Shown one piece after another: positions 55,920 through 64,000 of a stretch of 64,000 bases of DNA; position 1 is the first letter of the stretch; each line of letters starts with the position of its first letter. This stretch comes from Candidatus Aminicenantota bacterium (GTDB lineage Bacteria > Acidobacteriota > Aminicenantia > Aminicenantales > UBA4085). Under the pieces are notes generated by a model. It searched no databases. It was not told where the DNA came from and worked only from the letters and a program-made list of their open reading frames with translations. The stretch lies in assembly GCA_003141555.1 (NCBI GenBank), contig PLMN01000029.1, positions 89,922 through 153,921 on the forward strand. The letters are read 5' to 3'. The position numbers were made by a program, and so were the translations under genes.

Positions 55920-58917
55920 ACTCGCTCGCGCCTACGGACGCGGGCGAGTGTAACCTCTTCGAAGCGCCGAGGGCGGCCGCGATTAGCCCCGCGAGCCGGC
56001 GGGCCTCTTCGGCCTCCGAGGCGGAGACGCTCCGTCCCGAAAACCGGGCGCGGTAATGGAGCTCGGTCAGGTCGGCCCAAGCGGCCAGATCCTGCGACCG
56101 GCGGACGACCTCGGCGGCGAACTCGCGCCCAGTCTGCCAGGGTTCGCGCCGATATCCCGCGCGGGCCAAACGTTCCAGAATTTCGCCGTAAGCGCCGTTC
56201 CCGGGGCCGGGACGGCGCCGGGAACGGCGCTTGGCGAGGCGTCGCCCCGGCTTGAGGAGGGCGAAGCCGGCGGCGGCTCCGAAAGCCAAGGCCAGGAAAG
56301 GCAGCGCCTTGAGAAAGGCGGGTCCCAGGTTGAGTTCGAGGCCATAGATCGCGTTTTGCCGCGTTTCGGTGTCGAAGCCGACGACGTAGCGGTACCATCG
56401 GAACTGGACGGTTTGGAATGCCTGGTCGATCACCCCCCAAAGCCGGGCGAGAAGCCCGGGGGCTCGCGAGGATCCGAGCACCGAGGGCGTGGGATCGAAG
56501 GTTTCCCACCCCCGTCCGGGAAAGTATGCCTCGACCCAGGCGTGGGCGTCGCTCTGGCGGATGTCGAAAAACCGGCCATAAGCGTTCCATTCCTCTCCGA
56601 GGAAGCCGATGACGAGGCGGGACGGCGTGCCCGCGGCCCGGAGCAGGACGCACATCGCCGTGGCGAAGAACTCGCAGTTGCCCGCCCGGCTTCCGAACAG
56701 GAAATCGTCCAAGCTCTGCCGGCCCGCGTCCGCGGCCAGCGAATATGAGAATCCGGCCCGGAATCTGACTTCTATGGCCCGGGCCGCCTCGATCGCGTCG
56801 GCGGCGCCTCCGGCAAACTCGCGGGCGAGGGCGGCATACCTGGCCCCGTCCCCCGGGAGCCCAAGGTACTTGTCTTTGAGGATCCGGTCGTAGTCCTCGA
56901 TGAGGCGAAACGCGGACGGCGTCTCGGATTGGGAGAGGAGGCGATAGCGCCCGCCTTCCGCGTAGCTCGAGGAGAACGAGACCGTGTCCGTGAAATCGAA
57001 GAATGCCCCGGCGGGGCCGCCTTCGATCGCCGAGATGTCGCCGAGCCCGAAGACCAGGCTGGTGTTGAGAAGGGGGAAGATGATGAACTCGGCCACCGAC
57101 GCCGGCTTTGTGGGATCGTATGCCGGCGAGACGAGCATCCGACCGTCCCGGCGCAGCCAGGCCAGGGCATGGCGGGTCGCGGTCCGCCGGCCGCCGGATT
57201 CGTAGGCGAAGTCGGCGTGCGTTTTTCTCCAGCGGCGGCCATCGAAGGCGTCGAACGCGCCGCCCCGGACGCGAATGAACGCGGGCGGCGGCGCATCCTT
57301 GGGCAAATCAGGCAAAGCGACCTGCATGACCCGGGCGAAGTTCTTGCGGAGCGGTCCCATCCAGCCCAGCTCGACCCGCTCGGTCAGGCCGGCGAACGAC
57401 CGCTCGCCGGCTTGGAAGCGGCTGAGCCCCGCCGCGGCCAGGAACCGCTGCATCCGGGGGCTGTAAAGCCGGGGCATGAAGGCGAACGAGGCCGACGCCA
57501 GTCCGAACGAGACCAGGACAAGCCCGGCGAGCGTTGCCGCGCCCGGCTGCCCGCGCTTCCGGAGCGTGCGGGCGAGCTCTTCGTTGAGCCAGGCGCCCGC
57601 CGCGGCGAAATAAGCGAGGAAGAAGGCGAAATACCAGAGGCTTACGGCCTGGCCCGAGGCCATATAAAAAGCGAGGAAGCAGGCCAGAAACAGCTGCCGG
57701 ACCTGCCGGCCCGACTTGGGAAGAAGAAGGAGGTAGGCCAGGATGAAAAGCACCAGATGGATGACGGCTTTTTGCGACCCCGAAAAGCGGATGTCGATGA
57801 ACAGAAAATAGAGCAGGAAGAGGACGCTCAGGACGTCGAGAGCCGGCCGCGGCAGGGGATGGAATCGTTTCCGGTCGAACAGCACGGACAGAAGGATCAA
57901 GGGGGCGAAGAGCAGGACGGCCAGCGGATTCAACTCCTCCACCAGGAGAAGCGAGGTGAGGCTGATGGCCGCGGTGATATAGAGAGCCGCGGGCGGTGCC
58001 TGGAAAGGAGGCGGGGCGGATGGGCCGTCGCCGGACGGAAACGCCGTCCTTCGGGCTTCCTTCCCGTTTCCGAGCAGGGCCAGCTTCTCGAGGATCGCTT
58101 CCAGATGGAGGAGTCCGCGGCCGTAATCGAGCCCGCCTTCGTCGGTGACGAGCCTGACCTCGGCCCCGGCGTCGATGTGGAACCGGGCGGCCGAGGCCGC
58201 TTCCGATATTTCCCGCTCGGTCGACGGGCCGGGCTTCCCTTCGACCGTGATCGTGATCCTGTTGTCCAGATAATGGGCGTATTCCCGGACGAGCGGGGTG
58301 CCGGTCCTGGCCGTAGCCTTCCAGTCGATCAGGCGCGCGTCGTCGCCGTCGCCATATTCCCGCAGGCCGTGGAATTCGTCCCCGACGCCCCGCTTCGGAA
58401 GGGCCACGGATTCCTGGCGGACGGACCGGGAGGGCCGAAGCTCCGGGACTTCGTCGAGGTGGGGGAAGGCCAGGGCCTCGACCGGGGCGAGATCTACCCT
58501 GCGGCGGAAGATACCGAAGGGATAGGAGGACTCGAGGACCAGGCCGGATAGGATATTGCGGCCGCGGCGGGGGAGCGTCGCGGGAAGCGAAAACGCGGCG
58601 GCGGAACGGCCTTCGAGCCGCCGGCAGGAGCGCCGCTCGGCCCCGGCGGCTGCGTCGAACCGGTGGGCCGCCCGCCGGCGCGGGTTGCGGATCAGGACGG
58701 ACAGGGAGAGCTCCGTCCCCTGGAATGACGAGGTGGAGACGGAGGCCTCCGCCCCGAGTCCGGACAGATTGCGGCGCGCGGCGAAGGCCGAGACGGCCAG
58801 GATGGAGATGATCATCCCATTAACGAGATAGAGGAGGTTGTTGCCGCTCGCGGCCGCTCCGAACATCGTGACAAGGGCGGCGAGGACGACCCCAAAGCCG
58901 AACCGCGTCAGGCGCAT
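55906..58917 (-). CDS. DUF58 domain fused to a TgpA-like transglutaminase membrane protein
   Basis: 1003 residues. Residues 1-45 hold two membrane helices; a DUF58 block follows with DEFHGLREYGDGDDARLIDW near 176-195. Then come about six more helices (300-480) of the DUF3488/TgpA type and a transglutaminase core with catalytic C748 in RAGNCEFFATAM, H792 in DAHAWVEAYF and Asp near 807 in FDPTPS. One more helix (about 868-885) and a DUF4129-like tail end it. Usually DUF58 and TgpA are separate genes next to moxR; here they are one. It lies 5 bases after moxR. Role: probably cell-surface protein processing or assembly, unproven. Confidence 0.85.
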   Translation of the reverse strand: MRLTRFGFGVVLAALVTMFGAAASGNNLLYLVNGMIISILAVSAFAARRNLSGLGAEASVSTSSFQGTELSLSVLIRNPRRRAAHRFDAAAGAERRSCRRLEGRSAAAFSLPATLPRRGRNILSGLVLESSYPFGIFRRRVDLAPVEALAFPHLDEVPELRPSRSVRQESVALPKRGVGDEFHGLREYGDGDDARLIDWKATARTGTPLVREYAHYLDNRITITVEGKPGPSTEREISEAASAARFHIDAGAEVRLVTDEGGLDYGRGLLHLEAILEKLALLGNGKEARRTAFPSGDGPSAPPPFQAPPAALYITAAISLTSLLLVEELNPLAVLLFAPLILLSVLFDRKRFHPLPRPALDVLSVLFLLYFLFIDIRFSGSQKAVIHLVLFILAYLLLLPKSGRQVRQLFLACFLAFYMASGQAVSLWYFAFFLAYFAAAGAWLNEELARTLRKRGQPGAATLAGLVLVSFGLASASFAFMPRLYSPRMQRFLAAAGLSRFQAGERSFAGLTERVELGWMGPLRKNFARVMQVALPDLPKDAPPPAFIRVRGGAFDAFDGRRWRKTHADFAYESGGRRTATRHALAWLRRDGRMLVSPAYDPTKPASVAEFIIFPLLNTSLVFGLGDISAIEGGPAGAFFDFTDTVSFSSSYAEGGRYRLLSQSETPSAFRLIEDYDRILKDKYLGLPGDGARYAALAREFAGGAADAIEAARAIEVRFRAGFSYSLAADAGRQSLDDFLFGSRAGNCEFFATAMCVLLRAAGTPSRLVIGFLGEEWNAYGRFFDIRQSDAHAWVEAYFPGRGWETFDPTPSVLGSSRAPGLLARLWGVIDQAFQTVQFRWYRYVVGFDTETRQNAIYGLELNLGPAFLKALPFLALAFGAAAGFALLKPGRRLAKRRSRRRPGPGNGAYGEILERLARAGYRREPWQTGREFAAEVVRRSQDLAAWADLTELHYRARFSGRSVSASEAEEARRLAGLIAAALGASKRLHSPASVGASEYGRK

Positions 58918-58922
58918 GGTCC

Positions 58923-59867
<945 letters not shown>

Positions 59868-59927
59868 GATCCTCCTCGATCGGCGGGCGCCGGCGGCATC
59901 GATCCCGGGCCCGAAGGACGCTTCTTA

Positions 59928-62099
59928 TCACAAACGCTTCGGACCGACAACCAGAAAGAGCAGCCCGAACGAATTCAGGACGGCCAGGGCGTGGAAGAGC
60001 GCGGGAAGCCCGGCCAGGGGGATGAGGACCGCGGACAGGGCGACGGCGGCGGCAAATGAGCCGGCCAGGTCGGCCGCGTAGGCGATCCCCGTCCGATTTT
60101 TTCGCTCCGGGAAGACCGTCCCGGCGACGATGAAAAAATCGCCCCCGAGGAAGCCCAGGACGAAGAGCGCCCCATAGAACACCGCCCCGGGCGGCCGTCC
60201 GGAGAGTAGAAGCTCGAGAGCCAGGACGAGCCCGAGCAGGCCCGCCTGAATCAGGATGACGTCCGCCGGGCGGCGCCGGACCCGCGACGTCCCGCGAAAC
60301 GCGCCGGCGGCCAGGCCCGCCATGAACGCGGTCAGGAGAAGGGCGAGCCGGCCGTAGACGACGCCATGGAGCGTTTGGAACCTGATGAGGACCAGGATCT
60401 CCGCGGCCATCGTCGTCAAGCCCATCAAAGCGACGGGGATCACGGTCCAGGCGGCCGGCCGGGAGAATAAGGCGAGAATCCCCAGGGCGAGCACGGCGAG
60501 GATCAGAGGAATGTTCAGCAGCCGGCCCGCGGGAATTCCGGCCAGGGCCTTGAGAGCCCGGGCTTCGAGCCCTTTGAATTGCGTGCTCCACAGAACGGCG
60601 TGGAAGAAATAGCTCACGGGATGGAGATCGGTATTGAGCGCCGGGCGGCCCTCGTCGATCCTTTTGCGGAGAGCCTCGACCCTGAGCGGATGCAGGCGAG
60701 CGGCGATCTGGGCCGGGGCGGCATAGGTCAGGGCGAGTCCGGCCTCGGCGATCCTCCCGGAGAGGGTTCCCACGTCGAGGCTCAGGGGCCGGTCCGAGGC
60801 GAGGAAAATGTTGGAATCGCCGGGGACGACCGCGGTCTCGGGAAAGACGGCGCGGAGCGTGGCGTTCATCGTCGCCAGGAACCGCTGCAGATCCGGGCCG
60901 ATGTAGTTTTCCGCGGACGGGACGCGGAACGAGAAGACGCCGCCCGGCGCGAGCCGGGCCGCGGCGGCCCGGAAGAATTCCAGAGTGTAAAAACGGTTGA
61001 TCTGGGCCGTGGCCGGCTCCGGCAGGTCGATCAGGATCGCGTCATATCGGGCCCCGGATTCCTCTAAATACGTCCGGCCGTCCGCGAGATGGGTCCGGAC
61101 GCGCGGGTCGTGCAAGGCGCGCCGCTCGTCCGCGGGCAGGAACTCCTCCGACAGGCGGATGATCTCCGGATCGAGCTCGACGTAATCGACCTCGGTCCGG
61201 GGATATTTCAAGATCTCGGACAGGCCCCCGCCCACCCCGCCGCCGATGAGAAGGACCCGGCCCGCGAGCGGTCTCTGGAGCAGGGCGAAGTGAATGGCTT
61301 CCTCGGCGCCGGCCCGGTCGGGGCAGGAATACAGGCGGAGGCCGTCGGCGTAGAGGCTGATCTCTTCGGCCGTCCGCAGGACGCTGAGCCTGCCATAGAG
61401 CCCGTCCCGCGAGCGGACCAGTTCAAACGGCTTCCAGTAAAGGCGCTGGCTCGGGCCGTCAAGAAGGGCGATGGCCGCCATGGCGGCCACGACCACCAAC
61501 GCCGCGGCGAGGTTTCGCTCTTTCGGAAAGATGAAAGCCAGGGCCGCGGCCGTGAATATCCCCAGGACCGCCAAGGCCTGCCAATTGGAAAGCAGGGGGA
61601 CGAACGCGAGCGAAGCCAGAAGCCCGCCCGCGGCGGCGCCCGCCGATTCCCAGAGATAGACGCGGGATACCGACGCTTCGCGCCTGGCCGCGAGAACGAA
61701 CGCCGCCCCGAGGGGGACGTTGAGAAAGGCGGTCAGCCCGAAGGCGAAGAGGGCCGCCGTCGCGATTCCGGTCAACTCGCCGGGCAGGGTCCCCAGGACG
61801 AATCGGGAAAGGCGCAAGGCGGCAAACACGATCCCGGCGAGGATCGGTACGGCCCGGAGGAGGCCGGGAACCGTTCGCCGGCCGAATCCCCGCTTGGCGG
61901 CCCAGGCGCTGCCCGCCGCCCCCCAGAGGAGCCATCCGGCCAGGACGAACCCGAAGGCGAGCTCGCTTCCGGAGAAATGGGCCGCGAATTCACGGAGGAG
62001 AAGAATCTGGACTGAGGCGGCGAGCAGGCCCAGAAGGAAGGCCGCCGGGGAGAATTTCAGGCCCAGATTCCCGGGACCGGATTTCGGCAGCTGGGACAC
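59928..62099 (-). CDS. Spermidine synthase-like domain within a polytopic membrane protein
   Basis: About 723 residues. An N-terminal set of transmembrane helices with LLAASVQILLLREFAAHFSG, a Rossmann domain (about 240-500) with SAM-type motif LLIGGGVGGGLSEILKYP, DYVELDPEI, DPRVRTHLADGRTYL and DAILIDLPEPAT, then more helices to the end. Spermidine-synthase-like proteins fused to MFS-like helices are known but unassigned; polyamine synthesis is not certain. The likely start is GTG 62099 (SD-like GGGGGAG nearby), overlapping the radical SAM gene by 43 bases; a longer version would extend further into it. Confidence 0.75.
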   Translation of the reverse strand: MSQLPKSGPGNLGLKFSPAAFLLGLLAASVQILLLREFAAHFSGSELAFGFVLAGWLLWGAAGSAWAAKRGFGRRTVPGLLRAVPILAGIVFAALRLSRFVLGTLPGELTGIATAALFAFGLTAFLNVPLGAAFVLAARREASVSRVYLWESAGAAAGGLLASLAFVPLLSNWQALAVLGIFTAAALAFIFPKERNLAAALVVVAAMAAIALLDGPSQRLYWKPFELVRSRDGLYGRLSVLRTAEEISLYADGLRLYSCPDRAGAEEAIHFALLQRPLAGRVLLIGGGVGGGLSEILKYPRTEVDYVELDPEIIRLSEEFLPADERRALHDPRVRTHLADGRTYLEESGARYDAILIDLPEPATAQINRFYTLEFFRAAAARLAPGGVFSFRVPSAENYIGPDLQRFLATMNATLRAVFPETAVVPGDSNIFLASDRPLSLDVGTLSGRIAEAGLALTYAAPAQIAARLHPLRVEALRKRIDEGRPALNTDLHPVSYFFHAVLWSTQFKGLEARALKALAGIPAGRLLNIPLILAVLALGILALFSRPAAWTVIPVALMGLTTMAAEILVLIRFQTLHGVVYGRLALLLTAFMAGLAAGAFRGTSRVRRRPADVILIQAGLLGLVLALELLLSGRPPGAVFYGALFVLGFLGGDFFIVAGTVFPERKNRTGIAYAADLAGSFAAAVALSAVLIPLAGLPALFHALAVLNSFGLLFLVVGPKRL

Positions 62100-63178
62100 G
62101 CTCCCCCCTTGATCGCGTTTTCTTCTACGGCGAAGCCGTTCCGCCGGATGAGGAGGGTCCGGCAGGTCGGGCACCAGGTGTTCTCGCCCTCGTCGCCGGG
62201 GATATTGCCCGTATAGACGTACTGGAGGCCCTCGTCGAGGGCGATCTTCCGCAGGCTGCGGAGCGTGGAAAGCGGCGTGGGAGGCAGGTTTTTGATCAGG
62301 TACATCGGCGTGAACCGAGTGAAGTGAAGGGGCACCCCGGGCCCGACCTCCTTCAAGATCCAGCGGGCCATCTTCCGGACCTCTTCGGGCTCGTCGTTGA
62401 GCGTCGGAATCACGAGATAGACGATCTCGAGCCAGATCTTCTGCCGGGCGACGAGCTTGATGGCCTCGAGGACGGGCGCGAGATCGCCCCGGACGTAATC
62501 CTTGTAGAAGGCCTGGGTGAAAGCCTTGAGGTCGATCTTGATCGCGTCGACGACCTTGGTCAGCGCCTCGAGCGGCTCGGGGTTGATGAGGCCCCCGGTG
62601 ACGACGAGGCTCCGGATGTTTCGCCTCCGGGCTTCGACGGCCGTGTCGAACATGTATTCATAGAAGACCGTGGGCTCGGAATAGGTGTAGGCGATCGAGG
62701 GGCAGCGATTAGCCTCGGCGGCGGCGGCGACGTCCCGGGGGGGGAAGTCGTAGGCGGTCACCTGCTCGGCCCGGACCTGGGAGATCTCCCAGTTCTGGCA
62801 GAACTTGCAATTGACGTTGCAGCCCGCCGAGGCGATGGACAGGGCGGCCGTCCCCGGGAGCACGTGGAAGAACGGCTTTTTCTCGACGGGGTCGATGTTG
62901 CGGGCGCAGGCCTTGCCGTAGACCAGGGTGTAATAGGTCCCGCCGTCGTTCTCCCGGACTCCGCAGTACCCGCGCTCCTTGTCCCCGAGTCGGCACTTTC
63001 GGGGGCAGAGCTGGCATTCGATCTCGCGGTCGGGCAGCTTGATGTAATAGCGGGCCTCGACGTGCGATAGGTTGGCCGTCTCCTGGAAGGCATAGAGATC
63101 CCTGACGAAAGCGCCGGGGCGGGCGGCGAGGACCGCGCCCGTTCCCGCCGCCGTCCGGATGAAGTCGCGTCGGTCCAT
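62057..63178 (-). CDS. AmrS-type radical SAM protein with a Tat-like signal
   Basis: 373 residues. The radical SAM cluster is C120-x3-C124-x2-C127 in SAGCNVNCKFCQNW. Ahead of it is a Cys cluster CQLCPRKCRLGDKERGYCGV, and the C-terminus has a CPTC...CPSC zinc-ribbon. This layout is that of AmmeMemoRadiSam-system radical SAM proteins. Unusually, the N-terminus MDRRDFIRTAAGTGAVLAA looks like a twin-arginine signal. The other two system partners are not in the window. A TATAAT box ends 6 bases before the ATG, overlapping the stop of the DUF362 gene. Substrate unknown. Confidence 0.85.
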   Translation of the reverse strand: MDRRDFIRTAAGTGAVLAARPGAFVRDLYAFQETANLSHVEARYYIKLPDREIECQLCPRKCRLGDKERGYCGVRENDGGTYYTLVYGKACARNIDPVEKKPFFHVLPGTAALSIASAGCNVNCKFCQNWEISQVRAEQVTAYDFPPRDVAAAAEANRCPSIAYTYSEPTVFYEYMFDTAVEARRRNIRSLVVTGGLINPEPLEALTKVVDAIKIDLKAFTQAFYKDYVRGDLAPVLEAIKLVARQKIWLEIVYLVIPTLNDEPEEVRKMARWILKEVGPGVPLHFTRFTPMYLIKNLPPTPLSTLRSLRKIALDEGLQYVYTGNIPGDEGENTWCPTCRTLLIRRNGFAVEENAIKGGACPSCRNPVPGIWA

Positions 63179-63185
63179 GGCCGTA

Positions 63186-64000
63186 TTATACCTCGTCTTC
63201 CAGGAGCCGGATATCGGCCTCGGCCGCCCGGCCGAGACCCAGGCGCTCCGCGGTTTGGAGGTAAAGGGGCGGCCGGCCCTCCTCGGCGAGCGTCGGCAGG
63301 CCTTTCTCCTTCCGAAGACGCTCGACGAGCCTCCAGCCGGCCGCGTCCACGGCCACCGGGTCCGTGCCGAAGATCAGCGATTCGGCCGGCGCGGCCCACG
63401 CGGCGTGGAAGGCCGGTCCGCGGTGGCACTGGACGACGAGCGCATCGAGGACCGTCAAGCGGTGCCGGGTCCGGACCGGCGGCGCGTCGAAAAGCTCGGC
63501 GACGAACGGATCGCAGTGGTCGTCATGGTATTTGTTGGGGTTGTGGATCGCCCCGAAATAGTTCTTCATTCCGGCCGTAACGCCCGCAAGGCCGTGGTCC
63601 TTCAGGATGGCGAAGCTCACCGAAGCCGTGACCCGATCGGTCAGGACGGCCGAGATCCGGCTGGCGATGTTCCGGTGGACGAAGGGTTCGGCGTCGTAGC
63701 CCACGCCGGCCGTGTCCGTCCCGAGGATCCGCGGCCCGGGACCGTCCGCGTTCAAGGCATACCCCGCCGCCCTGAGCTCCCGGTTCGTCCGGTCCCAGAT
63801 GACGACGTTTCGGTCGGCGATCCCGATGCGGGAGAACAGCCCGGCGAAGGGAAGGGTGACGGCCGGGGGAGAGGTCAGCTCCCGTCCGGCGATGGCGTTG
63901 ATCTTGATGCCGACCTTGTCGGAGGGCGCGAACAGCGTCCGGAGCGCCTCCTCGGCGCCGGTCTGGCCGGTGAGGAGCCCGAGCCCCCGTTCATAGATCC
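63186..64000 (-). CDS. DUF362 protein, 5' end outside the window
   Basis: Partial, about 270 residues visible. Blocks LFAPSDKVGIKINAIAG, DRNVVIWDRTNRELRAAG, SFAILKDHGLAGVTAGMKN, NYFGAIHNPNKYHDDHC and LIFGTDPVAVDAAGWRLVE match the DUF362 paralogue at 32265. The N-terminus lies beyond the right edge, so a Tat signal cannot be checked. First visible gene of a leftward run with the radical SAM gene 7 bases downstream. Confidence 0.85.
   Translation of the reverse strand, partial: IYERGLGLLTGQTGAEEALRTLFAPSDKVGIKINAIAGRELTSPPAVTLPFAGLFSRIGIADRNVVIWDRTNRELRAAGYALNADGPGPRILGTDTAGVGYDAEPFVHRNIASRISAVLTDRVTASVSFAILKDHGLAGVTAGMKNYFGAIHNPNKYHDDHCDPFVAELFDAPPVRTRHRLTVLDALVVQCHRGPAFHAAWAAPAESLIFGTDPVAVDAAGWRLVERLRKEKGLPTLAEEGRPPLYLQTAERLGLGRAAEADIRLLEDEV

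Noticed and set aside
62100-62174. Longer N-terminus for the spermidine synthase-like protein
   Set aside because: It would extend further into the radical SAM gene with an Arg-rich, non-conserved stretch; GTG 62099 fits better.

Overview
The window is about 64 kb of GC-rich, densely coded bacterial chromosome. It has roughly 50 protein genes or gene remnants, two serine tRNA genes, and no sign of phage, plasmid or CRISPR. The gene set resembles uncultured Acidobacteriota-type bacteria such as Candidatus Aminicenantes: many secreted peptidases and glycosidases, a Gld-like ABC cassette, split glycine decarboxylase P subunits, alpha/beta glycyl-tRNA synthetase and Tat-type DUF362 proteins. That placement rests on gene content only and is tentative. 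A flavo-diiron protein and radical SAM enzymes suggest an anaerobic or microaerobic life.

Layout. 0-1.7 kb: serS and tRNA-Ser(UGA). 1.7-6.3 kb: a ferritin-like protein, then a possible metal or cofactor locus (DUF364 protein, membrane domain fused to a THEP1-like NTPase, MobA-like nucleotidyltransferase, methyltransferase). 6.3-10.3 kb: an M28 peptidase and a phospholipase B-like lipoprotein. 10.6 kb: tRNA-Ser(GCU). 10.9-17.2 kb: a glycan-degradation operon (GH106-like, YIP1-like, six-hairpin glycosidase, small membrane protein, dead cupin_5 gene). 17.3-24.9 kb: flavo-diiron protein, S9 peptidase, NTF2-like protein, DHH-like protein, MutY and a DEAD-box helicase. 25.1-30.1 kb: a broken lipocalin-like gene and an ABC / GldG / DUF4340 operon. 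30.2-36.6 kb: argS, DUF362 and a glycan/nucleotide-sugar operon. 36.7-44.0 kb: a glycine operon, gcvT-gcvH-gcvPA-gcvPB-glyQ-glyS. 44-48.3 kb: PilZ, glgC, LemA with two TPM proteins, and YjbQ. 48.7-54.7 kb: a TetR-controlled tripartite RND efflux operon. 54.7-64 kb: fructose bisphosphatase, then a leftward operon of DUF362, AmrS-type radical SAM protein, spermidine-synthase-like membrane protein, MoxR ATPase and a DUF58/transglutaminase fusion.

Genes are tightly coupled: ATGA overlaps are frequent. Several intergenic regions carry short palindromic repeats of at least three families. One lies directly behind both tRNA-Ser genes, one brackets argS, and one sits just upstream of the -35 boxes of the efflux and fbp promoters.

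A second recurring feature is a -10-like box only 6-13 bases upstream of a start codon that lacks a convincing Shine-Dalgarno sequence (serS, argS, mutY, yjbQ, a glycosyltransferase and others). This suggests that leaderless or near-leaderless transcripts are common here. Most functional calls come from motif recognition by eye and were not checked by database search.
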